Of a stretch of 64,000 bases of DNA, positions 31,615 through 40,966 are shown one piece after another (within the stretch, counting starts at the first letter, position 1; each line of letters begins with the position of its first letter). The notes under the pieces are model-generated. The model did no database searches. It worked only from the letters and a program-made list of their open reading frames with translations, and was not told the origin of the DNA. Where the stretch lies: NCBI GenBank assembly GCA_004764695.1, contig SMSO01000032.1, positions 6,778,668-6,842,667 of the forward strand, read 5' to 3'. Made by a program: the position numbers and the translations under genes. This stretch comes from Schizochytrium sp. TIO01 (taxonomy: Eukaryota; Sar; Bigyra; Thraustochytrida; Thraustochytriidae).

Positions 31615-32064
31615 TTAGCCAAATCTCATTTCGCATTGCTTACGGTTAAATTTGAAACGATCTTCGTTATAACCCTCACGCACAAGTAATTCAATGTTAC
31701 TGGTGAGGCTATGTTGCCGATTTTATTCATGCCACGGGCAGGAGTTTTGACATTCTACTTATTGCTTATTCACAGGAGGCGGGAAATCTTTGAGTAATAA
31801 GGGTGTTAAACTTATCGCTTGCTAGATGTGTAAAACATTCTCTCATGAGACAGAAAAGCCGAGGCGGTTATGATCTATAACTGCTTTCGTCAGGTTTTCC
31901 TTGCCATTTACGTCCAATGCACCTGGTCGCCTCAACGATTTTCATACATCAGGAGAACATTTGCGCATTGAGCTAGCATTAATATCAGGATACTTCTTGA
32001 GCATATGCAAGGCGGTCCTTGTTCCATAAGATGTTGCTGCGTTCCACATGTTCCTGCCCTCCAA
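31615..32064 (-). pseudogene. possible decayed ankyrin-repeat sequence
   Basis: Reading the minus strand from 32064, a stretch of about 30 residues follows the ankyrin layout: GRNMWNAATSYG, then TALHMLKKYPDINA (G-R, A-A, G, L-H-x-L, D-I-N-A at the expected spacing). It ends at a TGA at 31942. The same frame continues past stops with GALDVNGKENLTKAVIDHN (31843-31923) and NIELLVREGYNED (about 31650-31700), which are weakly ankyrin-like. Six in-frame stops in 450 nt argue for a relic, or for short exons of an intron-rich gene. The evidence is one convincing repeat only, so chance resemblance remains possible. Confidence 0.25.
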
Positions 32065-32440
32065 CGCTTTCTTTCTTTCTTTCTCTTTATTGGTCGTTCT
32101 TTTCCTTCTTTTCTGTCGGATGTCCACCGACTGTAAAGCTCCTATTGTTTACGCTATATCCTCTGTAGCATTCTCTCCCCAACGCAACCAGCCTTCTCCA
32201 GCTAGTCATCATAGCTTACGGTACTCGCTAGAGAGCTCTTAGTCCAATGTTGCCTCCTTTTCAAGTGGGTACGGGAAATCCCGCCAACCATGGCTGCTTG
32301 GGCACAACTGAGTTATAGGATGGAGTGAAAGTAGAGAATAGAAACATAATTCACTTGTAGGGAAGGATACTTCACTTGTGTTGGGCCTTAAAGTAAATAG
32401 GAGGAACGTGAGAACACGGGAGAAGCGAAAACACAAAGAC

Positions 32441-32462
32441 AGAGAGAGAGAGAGAGAGAGAG
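32441..32462 (+). repeat. (GA)n microsatellite
   Basis: About 11 perfect GA units. Confidence 0.9.
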
Positions 32463-33026
32463 AAAGAAGCTTGACGAGAAACAATCAAAAGTTGAGTGCA
32501 GAGCTCGACTCGCAACAGATACTGATTAAGTACCTGGTGCTTGCGCCGTCGTGGGCGGATAGCGTGTTGGTCGCTTTATAAGCTTCGACGCCAGTGCTTC
32601 TCGTCGACGACATCCTTCTTGAGTGGGCTCGCGAAGGATCTTTCGATCGCGAGCGATCCAACGGCGTCTCCTGTTTCTTTTGACGCTACTGATAAGATCT
32701 TCAGGCTTGCCTTGTGGAGCTAGGGCCAGATCAGACGGAAGGCTTTGTGCTAATAGCACTTGCCACTTTGCTGACTCAAGCGGTCTAATCTCGAGGTTTC
32801 TTCGTGTTTGTTTAATCTTTTGATTTCGTATCCGCTTTCATCTTGTTCAAGTGACATATCTAAGCATACACGTAAAGTTTGCGCATTGACGAAATATACA
32901 TTGACGAAATATACGCTGGATCGTCTGATTGTCTTGGGAAAAGGCGATCACTGATTTCAAAACTTAAGATAGAACTACTGGAATATCCTTGGTTGTAAAA
33001 AAGACCAAACAAACTTTTTTAGGAAA

Positions 33027-33755
33027 ATGGACCCTACGCCTGTGCAGCTGCCGCCCTACCCTGGTGAACATGCGCTCCAAGGCAAATTCTGCTTTTGGTT
33101 CATGCAGAGGGACAACACAAACCGCACAGCCCAGGCTGCTGAGGAGTATGAGAAGAGCATTAAGCCCATTGCAAGTTTTGAGACAGTAGAGGGCTTCTTC
33201 AAAGTATACAATTACTTGTCCAAGCCTAGCAACATTAGCGTATCTACTGAAATTCATTTGTTCAGAAACAACATCAAGCCCATATGGGAGGCTCGTGAGA
33301 ATCAGCGTGGAGGTAAGGTCATTCTGCGTCTTGTCAAGGGCCTGACCAACCTTGTTTGGGAGCAACTTCTCCTGGCTCTTGTGGGTGAGCAGTTCGAGGT
33401 TGGTGATGAAATCACAGGTGTTGTGCTTTCCATTCGCCCTCACGAGGATGTTATCTCCATCTGGAACCGTACCTCAGATGACAACTTTCTCATTAACAAA
33501 ATCCGTGAGAATCTTAAGCGTGTCTTGGACCTTCCCAACTTCGTTCGTCTCGAGTACAAGAGCCATGCCAAGGGCATGCGCCCTCCTCGAGGTGCCAACT
33601 CTGAGCACCGTGGTGACCACCACCGCACGAGCCACAACAGCCACAGCAGTGATCGTTCCGGCGAGCGATCTACTAACTCGGGACCCGGAGCACCTGCTGT
33701 CACAACTGCTCCCTCAGCCGGACGCCAAGGCGGTGCAAGTGCCTGGCGCTTTTAA
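33027..33755 (+). CDS. eIF4E-family cap-binding protein, class II (4EHP-like)
   Basis: Predicted 242 aa. Residues 18-180 form the eIF4E fold: FCFWFMQRDN, FETVEGFFKVYNYL, IHLFRNNIKPIWEARENQ, GGKVILRLVKGL, WEQLLLALVGEQF, ISIWNRTSDDN and LEYKSH. The family binds the mRNA m7G cap. The first cap-stacking residue, Trp56 in human eIF4E, is Tyr41 here, as in class II 4EHP/eIF4E2; the second Trp (W87) and the following Glu (E88) are kept. The eIF4G/4E-BP-contact Trp73 is replaced by Phe58, so partner binding may be altered. The last 55 residues are a disordered His/Arg/Ser-rich tail. By family knowledge it may act as a translational repressor or an alternative initiation factor; which one cannot be told from sequence. 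A 22-A tract lies about 200 nt downstream of the stop. Confidence 0.92.
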   Translation: MDPTPVQLPPYPGEHALQGKFCFWFMQRDNTNRTAQAAEEYEKSIKPIASFETVEGFFKVYNYLSKPSNISVSTEIHLFRNNIKPIWEARENQRGGKVILRLVKGLTNLVWEQLLLALVGEQFEVGDEITGVVLSIRPHEDVISIWNRTSDDNFLINKIRENLKRVLDLPNFVRLEYKSHAKGMRPPRGANSEHRGDHHRTSHNSHSSDRSGERSTNSGPGAPAVTTAPSAGRQGGASAWRF

Positions 33756-34719
33756 AGCAGAGCGGTGCTTCAAAGCATCGATCGGTCATGCATAAAGAGA
33801 CCTTGCGTGATTTTGATTTAGGGTCTGAGTGTGCCCTTTGTTCGCTTTCTCTTTTGGCTGTCAACGCTCGTCGAACGTGAACCTGGATATTTTCGTAAGG
33901 AATAGACGCCGAGCGTTTGCTCAGTTTGACATTTAGCAAACCTGTTTCCTCAACAGAAAAAAAAAAAAAAAAAAAAAAGCACCGCGCGCAGGTCAGCAAT
34001 GACATGGTGAAAGCTTCACTTTCTTCCTCTTACAGTTCAGGTGAAGTGACTAGTATCCCTGCAGGTTCCTTTGTACTTCACTCGTCTAGGAGGACTGTAA
34101 ATCGCGCATCTATAAAACCAAGAAAAGAATGGTTGGCTTGGGGCTGCTTTGAACGCAAGACCACAAATTTGGAGAGTAACTATCATGCGAACTTTTGCGA
34201 GCTCACGTGATTGTGCAATTTATGCGCAGTACGTCGCCCCGTCTAAGACAAAGGAATTTCCTATTTGAATACACACTAGTGAAATGTTGCCTTCAACGGT
34301 TCCTACCACACAACAACCAAATTTAAAAAAATGCTTATCAAGAGTTACTTACCGATTGCCATCCTCGTCAACAACATCAACAACGAAACTATTAAAATAA
34401 ACTTTTAAAAAATGATCAGATTCCACACTTAGAAATCAATCTCCATTCACTATTTTTATATGTTATGAAGTCTCATATGAGGAATCAATCCTTGACATGT
34501 TCTAAGGTATTTTCAAGAAGTATCGAATTTAATCAAAAAGCGAAATTGAATTATCTGAAAGCGTATGCCACCTTTGAAAGATGAAAAATTTACACAAGGG
34601 TACCGCGGGAAGTCCTCACGAGGCACAATGTCAAAACTGTCTTGATTTCCTACATTGGCTGTCAGGCAAAGATGGTTATGGCGTGTAGAGAAAAGCTTTT
34701 GCTACCTAAAGGGAAATCA
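33756..34719. other. intergenic between convergent genes
   Basis: This is the shared 3' flank of the eIF4E gene (+) and the DUF726 gene (-). It contains an A22 homopolymer at 33957-33978 and AT-rich sequence near 34320-34560. No coding frame is recognised. Confidence 0.5.
33957..33978 (+). repeat. A22 homopolymer
   Basis: Twenty-two uninterrupted A residues, 202 nt after the stop codon of the intronless eIF4E gene and on its sense strand. It could be a simple slippage tract or the tail of a retroposed mRNA. I see no obvious target-site duplication by eye. Confidence 0.9.
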
Positions 34720-37119
34720 TCACTTTGCCCGTGACTTGTTGATGAGCTCCATGCACTCGTCAAGGTGGCTGTAGTAGTCAACCTGTGTCTTGGCAACAGA
34801 GCTGACGTTGATGTTCGTAACACCAGGGCAATTTACTGTATAAAGGCCTGAAATTCGAGAAACTGATAAAGACGTGGAGCGGTACAGTACAGCAAGAATC
34901 CAGTCACTAGGACTATATCCATTGATCAACTCCCCAGACACAATCTCGCGAATTTGCTTCCATTGGTCAACGTTGGCCGTGATTGGAGCTCCAAGAATCA
35001 CTACATCCAACACAAGTCCCTCAATGACAGGCTTATTCGGCAATATAGAGTTCTTCTTGGCTGCCAAGTACTGCAAACAATGAAAGATTACAAGCCCACC
35101 TAGGCAGTAACCTACAAGGGTAACTGGGCGTTGACCATGGGCACCGAGAAGGATAGCACGTGCAAGCTCTTCACCAGCAAGTTTTGCACGGTTAGATGCG
35201 ACGCTGAATGAGTTGTCAATATAGTCTGCAGCGCCAACAACAAAAGTAGGCCATGCAATGGCAGACATGAAGGCTGCCAAAGTTGTATGAGCTAAGGTTT
35301 CGGTAACAGCTTTGCTCACAGCCTTGTTTACAGCAAATCGCTTAAGTGCAGTTGAGACATCATTAAGGACTTCGGTCTCCCAAACCAGATGGAATGCTTC
35401 ACCGAATTCAGCGCGATATTTTCCAGCCAGAGAGACCCATTCCGCCGAAACAAGCTCTCCACTAACCATAGGGCCTTCTTCTTGGATATCCTCTGCAGAA
35501 CCATCAGTAACCTCTGCCTCAACAACTTCTGTGGTACTGCTATCCGGACCTTCAACAAGCTTGCCATTTTCATCAAGTTTGACACCTGAACTTATCGAAG
35601 TTTGCTCCTGGTCGCCTGAACTTGAAACCTCAGAGAGAGATCTCTTATTAGTGACTGCTGATGAAACAGATCTCGACTCTTCTACCTTCGGAGCATCACC
35701 GATATTGCTGGTGATCTTTTCGTGTTCGCTTTCCTTACGAACCTGAAGGGTTTCTTCATTCGTGATTGTAGCCTTTGCAGCCAAATCTTCAGCAAGGTCG
35801 TTTGGGATATCTTCACTCTCCTTCGCCCTACGCTCGAGCAGCCTTTTCGCGCGACTTTCATCAGCAGTCCAGCCACTGACGAAAATGGAGACATGAAGTC
35901 CAGTACCAGCACGGCGAGCGCCTGCTTGACGGGGGACTTCTCGAAATTCAAACTCTGAAAGATTTGCTGCGATGCGACGCGACATTTTATATCCTGTCAG
36001 GTGAAGACCACCGGCTGTAAAGAGTGTTGTAAAGAGCGCTGTGCCACCTGCACTTGCCACAAACGCGCCTGTTGTTGCGGCGACACCTCCAAATGTAGCA
36101 ATGCTTGCGCCAATAGCAGGCAGTGCGAGGCCTCCAGTAACGCCAACAGCTACAGCTCCAAGTGCTGCTGCTGATCCGACCTTGAAGTTGCGCCATCTGC
36201 GAGCACGAGCCTTTTCTTTCTTCTCCTGCTCTGTGAGTTCTCGGTTCTGCTCTGCAGCCTCTTCTTCGGCACTCGCAGTGACTAAACCAGCAATCATTTC
36301 CTCGTATTCGTCGATGCACTCGTTGGAAAGCCCAAGGTAGTTGCTCACTCTGCGTAGGCATCGATGCGTGCGAGCATCGTATCTACGCGAGCTTGATTTT
36401 GTCTCAACGCCAATGTTGAGAATACTCTGTGCAAAAAGATCGCCAAAGGCTCGTTTGCGATCTTCTTCGGATACAGACTCGTTCCAAACCTGCGCGAGAG
36501 GAGCAGGGTCAGAGTCAATGAAAGCGAGCGGTAAGATTCCTGGCTTGACATCTTTTGAGAGCCCGAGAACATTGCCAAGCACAAGATCCAGGTACTTATC
36601 AAGCCATTCGCTGTCTTCCTTGCTGGGTTTGTCGCTGTTAGTGGCCAGCATCTTGTCTCTGTTCAGGCTCACCGCAGATACAAGTCCAGCAAAGGCAATT
36701 TTGAGACGGTCGTCTTGCTCCGGAAGCCATCCAATGCTTACGCGACGAGTTCCTTGCTCAACCTTTCGATGCATCCTGTCTTGAGTCTCGGTCGTTGTTG
36801 CAACTCCGGTTTGAGCTTGATTTCCAAAATCGTGTCCACCTTGAACTCCAGGAACTGACTTCTGTTCGTGTGATCTAGAGGGATCTTGCCCAGGATGTTC
36901 CGGATCGTGTCCAGGCGTTTTGAGGTCCTCATGTATAGATTTCTCCATTATTTTACGCTGCGAGCGATTTGCCTCTGTAGGACTTTGTGCCTCCCACACC
37001 ACGTCTTCGTCTTCCTCGTCTTCGCAGTCTTCAGTACTGCCCAAGTAGAGCTCTTCGTCGCGAGTTTTGGCGCCCTCACTGCCGTTCGCGAAAGCGCCGT
37101 CTTTATCAGAAGAATCCAT
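34720..37119 (-). CDS. TMCO4/DUF726 alpha/beta-hydrolase-fold protein, Ser-to-Cys nucleophile
   Basis: Predicted 799 aa from the ATG at 37119; upstream the frame opens only from a GTG. Residues 1-150 are acidic and disordered. Residues about 150-310 are helical. Residues about 310-377 are a long Gly/Ala-rich hydrophobic stretch (ALGAVAVGVTGGLALPAIGA and more), as in TMCO4 and yeast Mil1, probably membrane-inserting. The hydrolase half begins at about 400 (LHVSIFVSGWTAD), is split by a Ser/Glu-rich insertion of about 130 residues, and resumes with EWVSLAGKY, FHLVWETEVL, TLVGYCLGGLVIF at about 665, VVILGAPI, NGYSPSDWILAVLYR and SGLYTVNCPGVTNINVS. The nucleophile elbow is G-Y-C-L-G (TGC codon), with Cys where the family has Ser. 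The expected His near the C-terminus looks like Gln (KTQVDYY), a weaker call. It may be a membrane protein with altered or no hydrolase activity. Confidence 0.87.
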   Translation of the reverse strand: MDSSDKDGAFANGSEGAKTRDEELYLGSTEDCEDEEDEDVVWEAQSPTEANRSQRKIMEKSIHEDLKTPGHDPEHPGQDPSRSHEQKSVPGVQGGHDFGNQAQTGVATTTETQDRMHRKVEQGTRRVSIGWLPEQDDRLKIAFAGLVSAVSLNRDKMLATNSDKPSKEDSEWLDKYLDLVLGNVLGLSKDVKPGILPLAFIDSDPAPLAQVWNESVSEEDRKRAFGDLFAQSILNIGVETKSSSRRYDARTHRCLRRVSNYLGLSNECIDEYEEMIAGLVTASAEEEAAEQNRELTEQEKKEKARARRWRNFKVGSAAALGAVAVGVTGGLALPAIGASIATFGGVAATTGAFVASAGGTALFTTLFTAGGLHLTGYKMSRRIAANLSEFEFREVPRQAGARRAGTGLHVSIFVSGWTADESRAKRLLERRAKESEDIPNDLAEDLAAKATITNEETLQVRKESEHEKITSNIGDAPKVEESRSVSSAVTNKRSLSEVSSSGDQEQTSISSGVKLDENGKLVEGPDSSTTEVVEAEVTDGSAEDIQEEGPMVSGELVSAEWVSLAGKYRAEFGEAFHLVWETEVLNDVSTALKRFAVNKAVSKAVTETLAHTTLAAFMSAIAWPTFVVGAADYIDNSFSVASNRAKLAGEELARAILLGAHGQRPVTLVGYCLGGLVIFHCLQYLAAKKNSILPNKPVIEGLVLDVVILGAPITANVDQWKQIREIVSGELINGYSPSDWILAVLYRSTSLSVSRISGLYTVNCPGVTNINVSSVAKTQVDYYSHLDECMELINKSRAK

Positions 37120-38194
37120 CCGTGAAATTCCGGATTTGCAGCACCTCTGCCCAGTCCTCGTTCTGAGCGGTCTCCGAGGAACCTCAAGTTCAACAAGCAA
37201 GCAGAAGTCAACAAGAACTTCTTCTTGCACTCTTCTTCTGCGCCAGGTTCTCGTGATTTCTGCTTTGTTTTGCTCTCTTAAAGGAAGGAGAGTAGATGCC
37301 CAAGGTGCCTGGAATGGACGAGGATACTGCTACAAAATCTAACTGATTATATATACAGATTCACAATTTGTATTAATTAGTTCCATGCAATTTTTGGTAA
37401 TTTCCTAGAGGTGCTGAGAAGCTCTGCGTTCGTGGGTCTTTTCGTAGAGTTCTTTTTCTTCTCCTTTTGCTTCTAACTTTCCCCTCGTTGAGTTTGGGTG
37501 TGGATGCGTGACATGGCAGAGTGGCTCGACTTCTCAGTGGTCTGTGCTACATCGTACATACATGCATCGTATATAATGGTTTTGGCATATGGATCGATCG
37601 TTTAATGTCGTGAAGCACAGCAATTAACTAGATTATTCTTTTAATCAACGGTTCATAACTTAGTTTTTAATGAAGGAGTTGCAAAAGATTTCAATTAAAG
37701 TTGGTTGTAGTGCATGTGAAACCGAGACGAAGCCTCAGCGCTTTCACTGGTCAGAAGTTACCCTAAACAATTCTATTCCTTGGGTCTGAACATAAGTCAA
37801 AACAGTCGCTTTCTAGTTAGCTCCCCTTGATACCATGATGGCGTTGCTGCAACAGCTGACATTGGCGATTTAAAAAAGGTATACTGAGATGTTCATGCTC
37901 GATTTGACATGTGATAACTTAGGGGAAAGACAAAGAGCACCATGAGATTAGACAAAACACTACTTGAAATAAGTAAGAGACAGGATTTCTTCATTACTAT
38001 TTGATATATGAAATATTTTACGAGACATTAGTTTTTTGGCATTCAAATATAGCATTTCAGAATCACGTACCCACCCAAATTCAATCAGTCAAATAAATGC
38101 TCTTGAAGTATTTCACTCAGAATATATAACACGAACATTTTTATTGGTAAGAATTCATATTCGAATGCTCAAAATGGAGATGTCTGATTCTCAA
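37120..38194. other. intergenic, promoter side of DUF726 gene
   Basis: On the minus strand, TATATATAA at about 37346-37356 is a TATA candidate some 230 nt upstream of the DUF726 ATG. The rest, down to the 3' end of the next minus-strand gene, shows no coding frame. Confidence 0.45.
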
Positions 38195-40966
38195 TTACCA
38201 CCTTGCGAAAAATTCATTTGATTGAGCTTGTATGCGAGCCTGAGAGCGTTGATGCCCTCCAGAACGATGATTAGATGCTAAGGACTTTGAAGCTGGATAT
38301 TGTGCAGGCCTAGATGTATCTCTTTTCAGAGTAGGGACTTGAGATGAGCGATAATGAGGCGATGTCGAGCCCCATTTCGGGGAACTCTTTTGCATACTTT
38401 GTAGCTGTCGCATGGGTCTTTGAGGAGAGGAGACATGCTGGCCATGCATGCGTATTTGAGGTCCACGAGCGCCTCGTGCAGGAACTAATTTCCGACCTGG
38501 GGCTGGAGCATGCTGTTGCCTTGGTCCTGCTTTACCAGTTAATTTATTTGTGGGCTTACGAGATGATATAATATTGACTGCACCTCTACGACCATAGGAC
38601 GGCCGCTGCTGATAGCGTTGTTGTGCATTCGGTCTCCGTGGTGTTTCGGTTTGTGGTTGTAAAGGTTCAAGGGGAAGAACTGGTCTTAAAAGAGAGGTCT
38701 CCAGCGGAGATCTAAGCTGGCCATGAGGAACTTCAACCTCGTCAAGGTCATTCCATAGTACATCTGGTGTTTGTGAAAATCGCATATACTGGTCAGTATA
38801 CGCGTTTCCATTTGAGTCGTCTATTGAAGAACTAGGCGGGTACCCGGCATGGTATGACGCTGTTTTTGTCTGTTGCTGTTGCTGTTGCTGCTGATGCTGA
38901 TGCTGATGCTGTGGGGGAGTGTAAGCATAAAACTCTTCCTCTCCCTCAGAAGGTGCAAAGTTATGCATATCTGGGCTATTAAAGCTTAATCCTAGTGCGG
39001 ATGCAAGGGCTTCTTGCTCACGAGAAGTAAGGCGGTAGGGATTGGTGCAGGAAAGAACCTGCTGATCTCGTTGGAAAGGTCCCATATCACCATGGCCAGG
39101 ACGTCCAAAGTGAAGTCCCTGTGAGGGGTGCTGAGATTGTTTGAATCGTTCACGTGCATTTAACCGATCTGCATAAGGAAGACGCGGTGAATTAGATTCG
39201 TTGGTCTTGTGAGTGCGAAGTGTAGCACGCGAAGGAGAGACAGTCATTTTGCTGGATACTACTGGGCTAGAATCAAGTATCGGCCCACTCGATTTTGGTA
39301 CTAACTTAATAGGCGGAGGGGTATCAGGTTCCCCCGGCTTTCGGAGGGTATCTAATAGTGTCAAAACCTTTCCTTCTTGGTCAACATTCTTGGTTGCCTT
39401 TTCGTAATCAAACGATGAGAATTCTTTGGAAAATCTTGTTGGTATCCCAGCCTCGTTATGTCCCCCTAGCTTTCCATCACCTTTACGAAAACCTCCGAAT
39501 GCAAGCATTCTTTTAGTCAATATATTCCGGCGTTCGTCTGCAAGATCCATACGGTGAAGCAAAGCTCGTACTCGAGTTGGTAGAGTTCGATATCTCTCAA
39601 TAAATGGTTCTCGACTCAAGAGCTCATCTGCACAGAGCACCAAGACTTGTCGGAATTGCTCAAATTCAATTTTCTTGTAATCCTGCCCTCTTTTGGATTC
39701 TTGGAGAAAAATGTGTTTAAGCGCCATTTGTGAAAGACCCTTTTTATGAGCAATTCCAAAGTCACGACACATGCGATAAAACTTAACAAAGTCAAGATTA
39801 TTCGCTTCGGTATAGATCTCTTCAAAAGTTCCTTTTGGGTGTAGTGCTGCACCATATCGCTTAAAAACAAGAAGGAGACCATTGTGATAAATATCAAACA
39901 ACTCAGCAATCTCCTCCTCTTCGGTTCGAGATGGAACTTCCGAAGGAAGGCCGTCATGAATTAGATGATGAACACCCTTTGATTTAGGGTCATCTTCTGA
40001 ATCTGGCATTGAAGATTTTTTCTGAGAATCTTTGGACTTTTGATTCTTGTGACCACATTTTTTCGTATTTGATGCTGGCGGCGAAGACCGTCCCTGCTCT
40101 CTTTTGGGTGGTAGGTCTAAGACAATTGATTGTTGTGATTCTTTTGCCGTATGGTTGACACTACTGACCTGACTTTGTTCACTACTTTTTCGGCGGTCTT
40201 GCAATGCTCTTTCTAGAGCTTCAACTTGAGAGTCCCTTTCGCGAATTTTGTCACGAATAATATTTTGCGAATCCTGCTGGAAAGAAGATTTAATATGTGA
40301 AGAAGTCACTCCATCTGGAGTGGCGGGATCATCTTTGTGTGTTTTTGGAGGAAGTCTACTATGTACATCAGAGTTTGAGTTCTCCGAGTCATGCATGTGA
40401 TTATGCGGTGCGTTATGAGTAACCAATGAGCCAGACTCGTCAGAGCTTGGGTATGCCTCAGAGAGCTTTTCATGAGTCTTTTGAAGATCCGCGAGATCCG
40501 TTTCTTCGCCGTCGATGACATCACTAGTACGTTGTGCTTTTTCGAAATTTCCTGAGGGATTTATAATACCTGCGGATGGCGACCGAGACGCAATAGATTG
40601 GTTTCCTGAGACCACAGATGCTTTACTACTTGTAGCTGCCAGCTCTGACCCAGCCTGATTGTTATTCTCTTTGAAATTAATATCGTCATTTGTCTTGCCA
40701 TCGTCTGAAATTGGACTCTCTGGAGAAATCGCACTGGTATCGTTTTTATCTTTAATAGGATCTAACGACGATGAGGACTTTCCCTTTTGTACTTTTGACG
40801 GGAGTTCTTCTTCACTGAGGCTACCTGTTTCATGATCTTTATTTTGCGCTTCCGTCTCGATTTTCTCGTTTTCATCTGCACCATCCAAATTCTCCGCATT
40901 GCCCTGTTGCGAAACCTCTTCTTCTTCTTGCGTGTGGAGCTGCTCCTCTCCTTCGTAACTCGCCAT
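38195..40966 (-). CDS. large disordered protein with p25-alpha/EF-hand-like core and polyQ
   Basis: Predicted 923 aa from the ATG at 40966. Not recognised as a named family. Residues 1-330 are Ser/Asp/Glu-rich and disordered, with a probable coiled coil at about 240-275 (RERDSQVEALERALQDRRK). Residues about 340-490 look folded and helical: EIAELFDIYHNGLLLVFKRY, LDFVKFYRMCRDFGIAHKKG, LSQMALKHIF, KKIEFEQFRQVLVLCADELL. The spacing of 'fxkfcxDfgI ... IxFxqFxxxLxxcA' resembles p25-alpha/TPPP and degenerate EF-hand domains, which act on microtubules or in cilia. No EF-hand calcium loop is visible. A His/Gln tract (about 684-697) and a basic Arg/Gln/Pro-rich C-terminus (RRGAVNIISSRKP and following) could bind nucleic acid or tubulin. 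The 3' end is 1.1 kb from the DUF726 start on the same strand. Real gene: likely; function: unknown. Confidence 0.75.
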   Translation of the reverse strand: MASYEGEEQLHTQEEEEVSQQGNAENLDGADENEKIETEAQNKDHETGSLSEEELPSKVQKGKSSSSLDPIKDKNDTSAISPESPISDDGKTNDDINFKENNNQAGSELAATSSKASVVSGNQSIASRSPSAGIINPSGNFEKAQRTSDVIDGEETDLADLQKTHEKLSEAYPSSDESGSLVTHNAPHNHMHDSENSNSDVHSRLPPKTHKDDPATPDGVTSSHIKSSFQQDSQNIIRDKIRERDSQVEALERALQDRRKSSEQSQVSSVNHTAKESQQSIVLDLPPKREQGRSSPPASNTKKCGHKNQKSKDSQKKSSMPDSEDDPKSKGVHHLIHDGLPSEVPSRTEEEEIAELFDIYHNGLLLVFKRYGAALHPKGTFEEIYTEANNLDFVKFYRMCRDFGIAHKKGLSQMALKHIFLQESKRGQDYKKIEFEQFRQVLVLCADELLSREPFIERYRTLPTRVRALLHRMDLADERRNILTKRMLAFGGFRKGDGKLGGHNEAGIPTRFSKEFSSFDYEKATKNVDQEGKVLTLLDTLRKPGEPDTPPPIKLVPKSSGPILDSSPVVSSKMTVSPSRATLRTHKTNESNSPRLPYADRLNARERFKQSQHPSQGLHFGRPGHGDMGPFQRDQQVLSCTNPYRLTSREQEALASALGLSFNSPDMHNFAPSEGEEEFYAYTPPQHQHQHQQQQQQQQTKTASYHAGYPPSSSIDDSNGNAYTDQYMRFSQTPDVLWNDLDEVEVPHGQLRSPLETSLLRPVLPLEPLQPQTETPRRPNAQQRYQQRPSYGRRGAVNIISSRKPTNKLTGKAGPRQQHAPAPGRKLVPARGARGPQIRMHGQHVSSPQRPMRQLQSMQKSSPKWGSTSPHYRSSQVPTLKRDTSRPAQYPASKSLASNHRSGGHQRSQARIQAQSNEFFARW

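Larger units (their letters stand above)
29752..33026. other. 3.3 kb intergenic with possible decayed coding patches
   Basis: No intact gene is seen. On the minus strand several short stretches read like protein but are broken by stops; the best is an ankyrin-like unit at 31969-32064, listed separately. Another patch at about 30730-30810 (minus) contains KETNLNDVELLQSIHDE. There is a (GA)n run at 32441-32462. The right end is the upstream region of the eIF4E gene. Confidence 0.4.
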
